From Hyphomicrobiales bacterium (GTDB taxonomy: Bacteria > Pseudomonadota > Alphaproteobacteria > Rhizobiales > Rhizobiaceae): a DNA stretch of 64,000 nucleotides. The translations under genes were made by a program, and so were the position numbers. The DNA is taken from NCBI GenBank assembly GCA_900473045.1, contig UCKS01000019.1, positions 62,001 to 126,000 of the forward strand, read 5' to 3'. This document shows positions 55,662-63,807 of the stretch, piece after piece. The first letter of the stretch is position 1; each line of letters begins with the position of its first letter. The notes below the pieces were generated by a model. That model had not been told where the DNA came from and made no database searches. It saw only the letters and a list, made by a program, of their open reading frames with translations.

Positions 55662-56543
55662 ATGATCGATCCTTTCCAGCCGTTCGAATGGGCATTGGCA
55701 CATGGCCGCATGTTGACGCTCGGCCCGAAGGGATTGTTGATGGCGATCATCAACGTAACCCCGGATTCGTTTTCCGACGGCGGCAGCTATGCCGGACCAG
55801 AGGCGGCGGTGTCGCAGGCGCTGCGTTGCATCGACGACGGCGCCGGGATTATCGATATCGGTGGTGAATCGACCCGTCCGGGCGCCGCCGTGGTCACGGC
55901 TGCAGAAGAGCAAAGCCGTGTGCTGCCGGTCATCGCTGCACTGGCCGGCCGCACCGATGTGATCATATCTGTGGACACCTACCGCGCCGAGACAGCGAGC
56001 CTGGCGATCGCCGCAGGCGCCCATATCATCAACGACGTGCACGGACTGCAGCGAGAGCCTGATCTTGCCAATGTCGCTGCCACGGCCGGGGCGGGGCTTT
56101 GCATCATGCACACTGGCCGCGACCGCGAAAAACGCGCCGATGTCGTGGACGATCAATATCATTTCCTTGAACGGTCTCTGGAGATCGCCGCTGCAGCCGG
56201 TGTCGAGCGCAAGCGGATCGTGCTTGATCCGGGCTTCGGCTTTGCCAAGGATACCGATGAGAACGTCGCGTTGATGGCCCGGTTTGACGAACTGTCCGGT
56301 TTCGGATTGCCACTTTTGGCTGGCACGTCGCGAAAACGCTTTCTCGGGGGTATTACCGGCCGTGAGGCGCAGGAGCGGGATGTGGCCACGGCAGCAACGA
56401 CCGCGTTGCTGAGAATAGCGGGGGCCGCTGTTTTCCGGGTACACGATGTCGCAATCAACAGGGATGCGCTTCTGGTGGCGGATGCTATGCTGGCCGCAAA
56501 AAGACGGATGCCGGAATGGCCTGGGAAGGAAAATCGACCATGA
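55662..56543 (+). CDS. folP: Dihydropteroate synthase
   Basis: Joins p-aminobenzoate to dihydropterin pyrophosphate in folate synthesis; target of sulfonamides. The 293-residue protein has IINVTPDSFSDGG near residue 30, DIGGESTRPGA near 66, ISVDTYRAE near 103, and RIVLDPGFGFAKD near 188, with LLAGTSRKRFLG binding phosphate near 220. The start at 55662 follows GGGAATG. The stop overlaps the folB start as ATGA at 56540-56543, showing translational coupling in the folP-folB-folK operon. Confidence 0.96.
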   Translation: MIDPFQPFEWALAHGRMLTLGPKGLLMAIINVTPDSFSDGGSYAGPEAAVSQALRCIDDGAGIIDIGGESTRPGAAVVTAAEEQSRVLPVIAALAGRTDVIISVDTYRAETASLAIAAGAHIINDVHGLQREPDLANVAATAGAGLCIMHTGRDREKRADVVDDQYHFLERSLEIAAAAGVERKRIVLDPGFGFAKDTDENVALMARFDELSGFGLPLLAGTSRKRFLGGITGREAQERDVATAATTALLRIAGAAVFRVHDVAINRDALLVADAMLAAKRRMPEWPGKENRP

Positions 56544-56908
56544 CTGCGATCTACACGATCACCCTGAAGAATTGCGCGTTCTTTGCCCGCCATGGCGTCC
56601 ATGACGAGGAGGAGTTCCTCGGGCAGCGGTTCTTCGTCGATGCGGAGCTGGATGTTGTCCAGGGGACGGCGCTGGTTGACGATTCCATCAATGATACAGT
56701 GCATTATGGCATTGCCTTCACCGAGATTGAGAAGATCATCACGGGACGTCGCCGCTACCTGATCGAAGCCCTGGCGCTGGAAGTGGCAACCACGCTCTGT
56801 TCGGTTTTCCCACAAATTCGCCGCGCGAAAATATCGATCCGCAAGCCGAATGCACCGGTCCCGGGTGTGCTCGATTACGTCGAAGTGACGGTCGAGCATT
56901 TTGCCTGA
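56540..56908 (+). CDS. folB: Dihydroneopterin aldolase
   Basis: Converts dihydroneopterin to 6-hydroxymethyl-dihydropterin, the step before FolK. The 122-residue protein has LKNCAFFARHGVHDEEEFLG near residues 8-27 (catalytic Glu), DDSINDTVHYGIAFTEIEKI near 48-67, and the catalytic Lys in RKPNAPVPGVLDYVEV. Its ATG overlaps the folP stop; an ORF start eight codons earlier is an artefact. folK follows within two bases of its stop. Confidence 0.96.
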   Translation: MTAIYTITLKNCAFFARHGVHDEEEFLGQRFFVDAELDVVQGTALVDDSINDTVHYGIAFTEIEKIITGRRRYLIEALALEVATTLCSVFPQIRRAKISIRKPNAPVPGVLDYVEVTVEHFA

Positions 56909-56909
56909 C

Positions 56910-57437
56910 ATGGAGGAGCATCTGGCGACGCTTGGCCTTGGCGGAAATATCGGCGACCCGGCAGCATCGATGGCGCGCGCGCTCGTCCTTCTGGATACGC
57001 GGGCGGATAGTACGGTGGTCAGTGTTTCAAAACTCTACCGGGCGCCGCCCTGGGGGAAGATTGATCAGGCCTGGTTCTTCAATGCTTGCGCTGCTGTGAG
57101 GACGACGTTGTCGGCGGACGATCTGCTTGATGCCTGCCTGTCGATTGAACGCCAGATGAAGCGGGAGCGGCTGGAACGCTGGGGGCCGAGGACGATCGAT
57201 ATCGACGTTCTGACTTACGACGATCGCGTACAGCGTTCACAAACGTTGGAGTTACCGCATCCACGGATGACCGAGCGCGGTTTTGTCCTGAAGCCATTGG
57301 CGGATTTTGCGCCGGACCTTACCATCGCCGGCCGTACTGTTGCCGCTTGGCTGCAGGACGCTGACGTGGCGGGTATAGACATCGCCGATCCGCGCAGCGA
57401 CTGGTGGCAGCGGATTGCAGAAAATCCGCAGTCCTGA
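56910..57437 (+). CDS. folK: 2-amino-4-hydroxy-6-hydroxymethyldihydropteridine diphosphokinase
   Basis: Adds pyrophosphate from ATP to 6-hydroxymethyl-dihydropterin, giving the FolP substrate. The 175-residue protein has LGLGGNIGDP near the start, KLYRAPPWGKIDQAWFFNAC near 40-59, and WGPRTIDIDVLTYDD near 90-104, the HPPK signature with its two metal-binding Asp residues, then LPHPRMTERGFVLKPL. The ATG at 56910 is chosen; a TTG at 56901 would overlap folB. It completes the folP-B-K operon. A small hairpin lies at 57444-57466. Confidence 0.96.
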   Translation: MEEHLATLGLGGNIGDPAASMARALVLLDTRADSTVVSVSKLYRAPPWGKIDQAWFFNACAAVRTTLSADDLLDACLSIERQMKRERLERWGPRTIDIDVLTYDDRVQRSQTLELPHPRMTERGFVLKPLADFAPDLTIAGRTVAAWLQDADVAGIDIADPRSDWWQRIAENPQS

Positions 57438-57443
57438 ACGTAA

Positions 57444-57466
57444 AAGAGCCGGACAAGCCGGCTCTT
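57444..57466 (-). terminator. Hairpin between folK and the convergent exported-protein gene
   Basis: A 9-bp perfect stem (57444-57452 with 57458-57466). On the minus strand it is followed by TTTTA-like sequence and could end the gene at 57488; on the plus strand there is no T run after it. Confidence 0.6.
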
Positions 57467-57487
57467 GAACTACCCTTTAGGCGTTTC

Positions 57488-58036
57488 TTATTCGATCGAC
57501 CCGACAGCCATGTTGTCGACTTGGCGGCTGAGGCTGACGCCGATCACCGGAACCATCGTGTCTTCGACCTTCACCGAGATGGTGATATTCAGGGTGGAGG
57601 GATCCTGCAGGCGGGCGATCATCGCACCGTTCAGCTTCTTGCGGTTGATGCCGACGACGACCTTATCCTTGGCAACGTTGCCCGAGACGATATCGAGGCC
57701 CTTGCCGTTGGCGCCATCAAGAAACTTGCCGGTATAGGTCTTGCCCTTCTGCGTGATCAGAGCCGACATCGGCTGCTTGAAAACACCAACGCGGCAGGTG
57801 CCATCGAGCTTGATGCCTGCGGATGCGCCTTCTGCCGGTTCTCCGATCAGGTCGCAGGTGAATTTCGTACCCTTGTACTTGCCGGCGACGATCTCACCCG
57901 GACCTTTCCACTGGCCGGAAACCTGCTCGAAGAACGCCTTGTCGTCGCCCGAAAAAGCAGGCGATGCAGCGCAGGTCAGGGCTGCGAGCGAAGCTGCGGC
58001 AACGCCGCGAGCGATCAAAGAAGGGCGCGAGAACAT
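57488..58036 (-). CDS. Conserved exported hypothetical protein
   Basis: 182 residues with a Sec signal peptide (LIARGVAAASLAALTCAASP, cleavage near AFSGD). The mature protein is rich in beta strands: WKGPGEIVAGKYKGTKFTCD, LDGTCRVGVFKQPMSALITQ and LSRQVDNMAVGS. It has two Cys (FTCDLIG and GTCRVG) that could form a disulfide. No family name comes to mind; such proteins are conserved in Rhizobiales. Probably periplasmic, function unknown. It converges on folK. Confidence 0.8.
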   Translation of the reverse strand: MFSRPSLIARGVAAASLAALTCAASPAFSGDDKAFFEQVSGQWKGPGEIVAGKYKGTKFTCDLIGEPAEGASAGIKLDGTCRVGVFKQPMSALITQKGKTYTGKFLDGANGKGLDIVSGNVAKDKVVVGINRKKLNGAMIARLQDPSTLNITISVKVEDTMVPVIGVSLSRQVDNMAVGSIE

Positions 58037-58297
58037 GAACGATCCTTGATGGTCGATGTCAGGAATGTGAGGCTACATTTGCACTTAAATGGTTAATGGA
58101 GCGTTTCGCCGGCTTGCTGGATCGCGGGCAGCGACATGCACGATTTGTTCATCCGGAACGTAACAAAATATCTAAGCTATTGGGAATTCGGTTCTTTCAC
58201 CTGTAGATCACCATGACGTGTGCATCGGTGACCGGATGTGCTTTTGAAACAACAGCACGGTTTGTTACGTAGTAGCGCATATAAAGGGAGGTCCGGG

Positions 58298-59161
58298 ATG
58301 ACCATCATGGACGACATCGAGTCGCGCTCTGCGCCGAATAACGACGAGAAAACCGTTATCTACCGTCACCGTATCGCTACGCGCGTGACCCACTGGACTT
58401 GGGCGATTGCGCTCTTCTTCCTGCTGTTGAGCGGGCTGCAGATCTTCAATGCCCATCCTCAGCTCTATATCGGCAATCAATCCGGCTTCGAATTTGAAAA
58501 CAGCGTCCTTTCGATGCGTGCGATGCAGGCAGCCGATGGGACAGTCGGAGGCTACACCACGGTTCTTGGTCACAGTTTTAATACCACCGGCGTGTTCGGT
58601 ATGAGCGGAACGGCCGACGATCCGGCCTATCGCGGCTTCCCGGCATGGGCGACACTGCCATCCTACCAGGATCTGGCAACGGGGCGCGTCGTCCATTTCT
58701 TCTTTGCCTGGTTCTTCGTTGCCGCCTTCCTTGTCTGGTTCGTCAGCAGCCTGATCAGCGGGCATCTGAAGCGGGATATTCTTCCCTCCATCGCCGACAT
58801 CAGGGCTTTGCCGCGCAGCATCGTTGATCATCTGCGCTTCCGGTTCCATCATGACGGCCGTTACAATGGCCTGCAGAAGCTGGCCTATGCCGGCGTGTTA
58901 CTGGTGATCTTTCCGCTGATCATTGCGACCGGCCTGACCATGTCGCCGGGCATGAATGCGGCCTGGCCCTGGCTGCTCGATATTTTTGGCGGGCGGCAGA
59001 CAGCACGCACCATCCATTTCCTCTGTATGGCAGCGTTGGTGGTTTTTTTCCTGATCCACATCTTCATGGTTTTGGCCGCAGGGCCGCTGAACGAAATGCG
59101 GTCGATCATCACTGGCTGGTATCGGACGGATGAGAAGAAGAACGAGGAGCGCTCGGCATGA
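58298..59161 (+). CDS. Membrane cytochrome b561-type protein partnered with a molybdoenzyme
   Basis: 287 residues. Four transmembrane segments with likely haem-ligand histidines: RVTHWTWAIALFFLLLSGLQ near residue 30, RVVHFFFAWFFVAAFLVWFV near 130, one near 210, and RTIHFLCMAALVVFFLIHIF near 245. The family (Ni,Fe-hydrogenase I cytochrome b-like/b561) passes electrons between quinones and a periplasmic enzyme. GGGAGG eight bases before the ATG at 58298 fixes the start. Its last four bases overlap the molybdoenzyme gene (ATGA), so the two are co-translated. Confidence 0.9.
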   Translation: MTIMDDIESRSAPNNDEKTVIYRHRIATRVTHWTWAIALFFLLLSGLQIFNAHPQLYIGNQSGFEFENSVLSMRAMQAADGTVGGYTTVLGHSFNTTGVFGMSGTADDPAYRGFPAWATLPSYQDLATGRVVHFFFAWFFVAAFLVWFVSSLISGHLKRDILPSIADIRALPRSIVDHLRFRFHHDGRYNGLQKLAYAGVLLVIFPLIIATGLTMSPGMNAAWPWLLDIFGGRQTARTIHFLCMAALVVFFLIHIFMVLAAGPLNEMRSIITGWYRTDEKKNEERSA

Positions 59162-59949
59162 CTCGCTTCATCATCAATCGGCGAAAGTTCCTGACCATCG
59201 CGGGCGTTGCCGCGTCCGCCATTCCGCTCTCAGGTTGCGATGCCTTTGACAGCCTGTTGGCGGGGCAAAGCCCGGTTCGACAGTTTCTAGCCTCGGCAAA
59301 CGGGCTGAGCTACCGCGCCCACCGTGCACTGATCGGCGACGATACGCTGGTTCCGGAGTTTGCCGCCAGCGAAATCCGCCAGGGTCAACGGCCGAACGGC
59401 ACCACCGATCCGACCGATCCCGACTATCTGGCGCTGAAGGACGCGGCTTTCTCCAGCTACCGGCTGACGGTTGGCGGGCTGGTCGAAAAGCCGGTGAGCT
59501 TTAGCCTCGACGAGTTACGCAATATGCCGTCTCGCACGCAGATCACCCGCCATGACTGCGTCGAGGGCTGGAGCTGCATTTCCAAATGGACCGGCGTACC
59601 GTTACGGCAGATTCTCGATGAAGCCAAAGTAAAGTCGGAGGCACGGTTCGTCGTGTTCCACTGCTACGACACGATGAATCTGGGGCCGCAAGACGCCGTA
59701 CCCTATTACGAATCGATCGACCTCATTGATGCGCGCCATCCGCAGACGATTCTCGCCTATGGCAACAACGACAAGCCGCTGGCGATCGCCAACGGTGCGC
59801 CGCTCCGGGTCCGTGTCGAGCGCCAGCTCGGCTACAAGATGGCGAAATACATCAAAGGCATCGAGCTCGTCTCGTCGCTGGCGCCGTTTGGCGGTGGCAA
59901 GGGCGGCTTCTGGGAAGATCTCGGCTACGACTGGTATGGCGGCATCTAG
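59158..59949 (+). CDS. Periplasmic molybdopterin-dependent oxidoreductase (sulfite oxidase-like)
   Basis: 263 residues, sulfite oxidase fold without the dimer domain. A Tat signal (NRRKFLTIAGVAASAIPLSG) ends in Cys, so the protein may also be a lipoprotein (lipobox LSGC). The Mo-binding Cys is in HDCVEGWSCISKWTGVPL near residue 140, and YGNNDKPLAIANGAPLRVRV and GYKMAKYIKGIEL follow as in the MsrP/YuiH group. Length is that of YuiH-type enzymes; the substrate is unknown, possibly sulfoxide or sulfite. Its stop TAG is the first three bases of a palindromic element (59947-60135). Confidence 0.9.
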   Translation: MTRFIINRRKFLTIAGVAASAIPLSGCDAFDSLLAGQSPVRQFLASANGLSYRAHRALIGDDTLVPEFAASEIRQGQRPNGTTDPTDPDYLALKDAAFSSYRLTVGGLVEKPVSFSLDELRNMPSRTQITRHDCVEGWSCISKWTGVPLRQILDEAKVKSEARFVVFHCYDTMNLGPQDAVPYYESIDLIDARHPQTILAYGNNDKPLAIANGAPLRVRVERQLGYKMAKYIKGIELVSSLAPFGGGKGGFWEDLGYDWYGGI

Positions 59950-60135
59950 AGCGCTTCATCTTCAAACGGAAGCGTTCTGCCGAAATTCATCCGCCCCTTC
60001 GGGTTGGCTGAAAACGGCCGTCCACTGTTTCGGACGGCTTGACCCGATGGATCGGCATCGCTCTGCGCCATCCTTCGTGCGGAACGGCCGTTTTGAGCCG
60101 ACAGAATCGCTTCCGTTTGAAGATGAAGCGCTCTA
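59947..60135. repeat. 189-bp nested palindromic repeat element (MITE-like)
   Basis: The outer 28 bases (59947-59974) are the exact reverse complement of 60108-60135. Inside, a second arm of about 20 bases (CTGAAAACGGCCGTCC near 60009 against its partner near 60089) pairs with few mismatches. No ORF is inside. The ends begin and finish with TA. The element reaches from the stop codon of the molybdoenzyme gene to the stop codon of the next gene on the other strand and supplies TAG to both. Similar intergenic palindromes (RIME-type) are known in rhizobia; its identity is inferred. Confidence 0.85.
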
Positions 60136-61212
60136 GCCGTCGCCCTCGGTTGCCCTCGCCTTGGATGAGCCGGGTGTCAGGTCGCCGATGAAATCGCCGA
60201 TGCCAGGGCGTTTCAGCGCCCGGAACGGCATCGGCCGGCACAGATCCATCGCGGCGATGCCGATGCGTGCGGTCATCAGGCCGTTGATGACGCCTTCGCC
60301 CAGCCTCGCCGACAGTTTCGAAGCCAGGCCATGGCCGAGCACCTGCTGGATGAGGCTGTCACCGGCCGCAATCGAGCCGGTGACAGCCAGATGGGCAATG
60401 ACATCGCGCATCAGCCGCAACAGTCCCAATGTCCCCGGCCGGCCGCCGTAAAGATCGGCCATGGCCCGGATCAGCCGGGCCGATTCGTAAATCACATAGC
60501 CGAGATCGACGAGCGCGCGTGGGCTGACGGCGGTGACGATCGAGACGCGTTTTGAGGCGTTGAGGATCAGGCCCCTTGCTTCGCGATCGAGCGGCGTCAA
60601 CAGTTCGCGCTCGGTCAGGTCGAGCAGGTGAGGGCCGTCGATAATCTCCGTCTCGGTTTCCTTCAACCGCAGGCGCCCTCGCGCCGTCTGCGGCTTGGTG
60701 GCCAGCAGATGGACGAGATGGGCCATCACCTGCCGCGCCGGCTTTGCCGTCGATGACAGGCCGGCATCGATGGTCTCCTGCTTCAGGGCCTGCACGGCAT
60801 TCAACCGCATCAGGCCCGACAGTTCCCGGGCAATGATCACCAAGAAAGCCATCAGGCCGATGGCGACAGCACCAATGGCGAGATAACCGAGCCAGTCGGC
60901 GCGTGTGAAAAGATCGCGCACGAGGCTGTCGACCCAGAGGCCGACCGCCAGGGAAATCAAAATGCTTATCGCGCCAACGGCAAGCTTGGCGAAAGAGAAG
61001 CGCCGTTTGCGTGGTGCGGCTTCAGGCGTGTCGGGCAGGGCAGTCGTGGTCGCCGCGAAAGGATCATCGGCATTGGCCGTCATGACGATCTTGTCGCCGA
61101 AACTGGCGGGTGAACGTTTCGTCGGGGCCGGCCTTTCGGCGGAGATGGATGGATCGGTACCGATGGTGAACACGGCAGGTTTTCGCTGCGGAATCTTCGG
61201 TGTGTCGCTCAT
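60133..61212 (-). CDS. TIGR01620/DUF697 (YcjF-like) inner-membrane protein
   Basis: 359 residues. A Pro/Ser-rich, charged N-terminus (1-70) is followed by two helices (about 75-95 and 108-130) and a helical C-terminal half with IVTAVSPRALVDLGYVIYES (near 230) and LQ/GLGVINGLMTARIGIAAMDL-type sequence (near 320), the DUF697 pattern. YcjF in enterobacteria is a stress-linked partner of YcjX, and the YcjX-like gene lies directly upstream here with a four-base overlap (61209-61212). The stop at 60133-60135 is the terminal TAG of the palindromic element. Function unknown. Confidence 0.88.
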   Translation of the reverse strand: MSDTPKIPQRKPAVFTIGTDPSISAERPAPTKRSPASFGDKIVMTANADDPFAATTTALPDTPEAAPRKRRFSFAKLAVGAISILISLAVGLWVDSLVRDLFTRADWLGYLAIGAVAIGLMAFLVIIARELSGLMRLNAVQALKQETIDAGLSSTAKPARQVMAHLVHLLATKPQTARGRLRLKETETEIIDGPHLLDLTERELLTPLDREARGLILNASKRVSIVTAVSPRALVDLGYVIYESARLIRAMADLYGGRPGTLGLLRLMRDVIAHLAVTGSIAAGDSLIQQVLGHGLASKLSARLGEGVINGLMTARIGIAAMDLCRPMPFRALKRPGIGDFIGDLTPGSSKARATEGDG

Positions 61213-62672
61213 GCCAAACGGTCTCCGAACAGGAACTGCATGGCCCGGTCGAGCCGGATATGCGGGACGGACAGTTTTAGGCCGCCGCCGGTCTCTTCGA
61301 TCGGTGGCGGCCGGAAGCGGACAAAGCTCAGATCGGGCACCAGGCTTTCTTCCGGCCTGGATTCAAGGTCTTGAAAAAGCTCATCGGGATTCTTCGGTAA
61401 GTCACCGGTAAATATCGCCGTTTTCCGTTCGCCATCGAAGGTCTCGCCGTTGATGGTTTCGCCTGCAATCGGCGTGCCGACGATGACCGGCAGGGTGTGA
61501 CCGTCGTGATCGACGGTCGCCTCGCGGGTCGCCCTGACCGAGGCGATGGCCATGACTTCTAGGCCGGCGCCACTCATGCCGATACGCTCGACGGCGCGCC
61601 GGACAAGGCGCTCGGTGATCCGCTCAAGCCGGTCGTGGCTTTCATGATGCAGATGGTCGGCCTTGGTGGCGGCGATCAGCACCTTGTCGATCCGCTTGGT
61701 GAGAAAGGATGACAGGAACGAATTCGTTCCGGGCTGGAAGCTCGCCAAAACGTCAGCCAGCGCGCTCTCCAGATCGAGCAGCGATTCCGGGCCGCGGTTG
61801 ATCGCCTGCAGCGCGTCGATCAGCACGATCTGCCGGTCGAGCCTGGCGAAGTGCTCGCGGAAGAACGGTTTGACCACGTGGGTCTTGTAGGCCTCGTAAC
61901 GCCGTTCCATCATGGCCCAGAGCGATCCTTTTGGCGCACGGCCTTGCGGAAGGTCCGGCAGCGGCGAGAAGGTCAGGGCCGGTGAGCCTTCGAGATCGCC
62001 GGGCATCAGGAAACGGCCGGGCGGCAGCGTCGACAGCGACCGTTCGTCCGACTTGCAGGCCCGCAGATAACGGGTGAAGACCTCGGCGAGCCCACGGGCG
62101 TCCGCCTCGATGGCAGGTGCCGCGATATCGAGCGAGGAGGCTAGCGCCAGCCAGTCCGCCGACAGTTCGGCGCGGACGCCGGTTTTGGCGCGATCCGCCG
62201 TGCGCTCGCTGAAGGTGCGAAAGTCCTGGTTGAGCAGGGGCAGGTCGAGCAGCCATTCACCGGGATAATCGACGATGTCGATCGACAGCCTGCCGGGCGA
62301 AAACATCCGGTTCCAGCCGCTGGCGCTTTCATAGTCGAGCGTGATGCGCAATTGCGAGATCGCCCGCGTCGAATCCGGCCAGAGCCGGTCGCGCACCAGC
62401 GCTGCAATATGGTCTTCGTACTGAAAGCGTGGCACCGCATCATCCGGTTGCGGCTCCAGCCGGATTTTCGAGACCCGCCCGGAGCGGACGGCTTCGAAGA
62501 CGGGCAGGCGGCCGCCATTCAGGAGATTGTGGACCAGCGACGAGATGAACACGGTCTTGCCTGCGCGGGAAAGGCCGGTGACGCCGAGGCGCAACGTCGG
62601 ATTGACGAAACCCGATGCCCGGTCGGTCAACGTATCGAGCGCAAGCCGTGCGTCATCGGTGAAGCGGGTCAT
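61209..62672 (-). CDS. YcjX-like P-loop NTPase
   Basis: About 487 residues. Walker A is LGVTGLSRAGKTVFISSLVH near residue 32, Walker B-like SIDIVDYPGEWLLDLP near 130 (hydrophobic strand with Asp), and VLIAATKADHLHHES near 335 is the TKxD guanine-specificity motif. YcjX proteins belong to the septin/Era-related group and are induced by heat shock in enterobacteria; role unknown. The start overlaps the TIGR01620 gene by four bases at its end. The ATG at 62672 is chosen; a TTG at 62684 adds four residues. Confidence 0.9.
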   Translation of the reverse strand: MTRFTDDARLALDTLTDRASGFVNPTLRLGVTGLSRAGKTVFISSLVHNLLNGGRLPVFEAVRSGRVSKIRLEPQPDDAVPRFQYEDHIAALVRDRLWPDSTRAISQLRITLDYESASGWNRMFSPGRLSIDIVDYPGEWLLDLPLLNQDFRTFSERTADRAKTGVRAELSADWLALASSLDIAAPAIEADARGLAEVFTRYLRACKSDERSLSTLPPGRFLMPGDLEGSPALTFSPLPDLPQGRAPKGSLWAMMERRYEAYKTHVVKPFFREHFARLDRQIVLIDALQAINRGPESLLDLESALADVLASFQPGTNSFLSSFLTKRIDKVLIAATKADHLHHESHDRLERITERLVRRAVERIGMSGAGLEVMAIASVRATREATVDHDGHTLPVIVGTPIAGETINGETFDGERKTAIFTGDLPKNPDELFQDLESRPEESLVPDLSFVRFRPPPIEETGGGLKLSVPHIRLDRAMQFLFGDRLA

Positions 62673-62799
62673 GAATGGCGGCAAGAGTCGGGCCTCGGAT
62701 ATCAGCGGGATATGGCTTCACGGCCATACATGTCGTTTGCGATATAGTGCGCCGGGGCGGCCGAATAAAGGTTTACTATATGCGGTTGGCGAACAGCTT

Positions 62800-63330
62800 T
62801 CACCGGCTGTGACTGTCCGGATCGAGCCATGCGGTCAAAGTTCCAAGCGGCAGGGTGCCATCGGAGGGTCGTGCATCGAAGTCGATCACGGCAAGCGCAC
62901 CGGCAGGATAACCGCCCGGGGCAACTTTGATTGCGGCCTCTTCTCCGAGAATGCCGCGCAGGATTTCCTCGATCACCGGATTGTGACCGATCACCATGAG
63001 CGCTGAAAGACCAGGGGCCTGACTGCCGATGATGTCGCGATAAACGCTTGCTCCACCGGCGTAGAGTTCATCGACGTAGCGGATATCCAGATCCTCCGTC
63101 ATCGCCCGCCGGAAAGCATCCGCCGTCTGCCGGCAGCGAACAGCGGTCGAGCACAGAACGAGATCTGGCCGCAGGCCTTGGTCTGCAGCCATGTCGGCGA
63201 CGATTTCGGCATCGGCAAAACCCGTGTCATCCAGCGTCCGGTCGAAATCCTTCTGGCCGGGAAGCGCCCAGGCGGCCTTGGCATGCCGGAGAAGGTAGAG
63301 ACGAAAAACCGGAGCAGGCGCAGCGGGCAT
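62800..63330 (-). CDS. Histidine phosphatase family protein (SixA-like)
   Basis: 176 residues. The catalytic RHG-type motif is YLLRHAKAAWA near residue 12, followed by CSTAVRCRQTADAF near 58-71, and MVIGHNPVIEEIL near 108-120 holds the second catalytic His. This order matches SixA, which dephosphorylates HPt proteins; an HPt protein is encoded about 9 kb away at 53518, but a link is only speculation. AGGA eight bases before the ATG at 63330 fixes the start; the frame continues upstream without a signal. The gene is single and divergent from dksA. Confidence 0.88.
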   Translation of the reverse strand: MPAAPAPVFRLYLLRHAKAAWALPGQKDFDRTLDDTGFADAEIVADMAADQGLRPDLVLCSTAVRCRQTADAFRRAMTEDLDIRYVDELYAGGASVYRDIIGSQAPGLSALMVIGHNPVIEEILRGILGEEAAIKVAPGGYPAGALAVIDFDARPSDGTLPLGTLTAWLDPDSHSR

Positions 63331-63807
63331 GGCGGATATCCTGGAAATGGCATTGCCGCGCGAACGCCAATTCGATGCGGGCTGTGTACGCTTTGTCCGC
63401 CGGAGCCGCCGAAAGATCAAGCTGCGACAGTGATTTTTTCAAAAGGAAACGCCAGAGATTGCCTAACCGTCTCAAGCGCAGCGAAGCAAGAAAGAAGCGC
63501 CCTTCAGAGGCAGGTGCAAAAAGGAAGAAAAAACATCTGCCTATTTCTTGTGCTGTAGAGAATTCGAAAAAAGCTGCATCCGAAACTTGCCGCTGTCGAT
63601 CTGCATTTTTAAGGATGGATGTTGGATGCCGTCAGCAAGACAATTTCGAGAAAAATTCAAAATCTGTAATTTTGATGAAATATTAGCCTGTTAGCCTCCC
63701 AAGTAAGCAAGGCTTAAAAAACGGTGGGCTGTTTTTCAAAGACTTGAAACGGCGCGTGCATGGGTCTATACACCGCCGCACATGAGATGTTCTTCAGGAG
63801 AATCGCG
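63331..63807. promoter_or_regulatory. Gene-free promoter region before dksA
   Basis: No coding ORF of merit in 477 bp. The stretch turns AT-rich from about 63480, with poly-A and poly-T tracts (63640-63700). The dksA promoter should lie in 63690-63790. I recognise no definite binding site. Confidence 0.45.

Noticed and set aside
58037-58297. Possible ECF sigma promoter (GGAAC near 58155) before the cytochrome/molybdoenzyme pair
   Set aside because: No matching CGTT-type -10 lies at the right distance.
63750-63783. Possible tRNA-like fold near the window end
   Set aside because: No cloverleaf or T-loop sequence can be drawn; the short GC-rich arms are coincidental.
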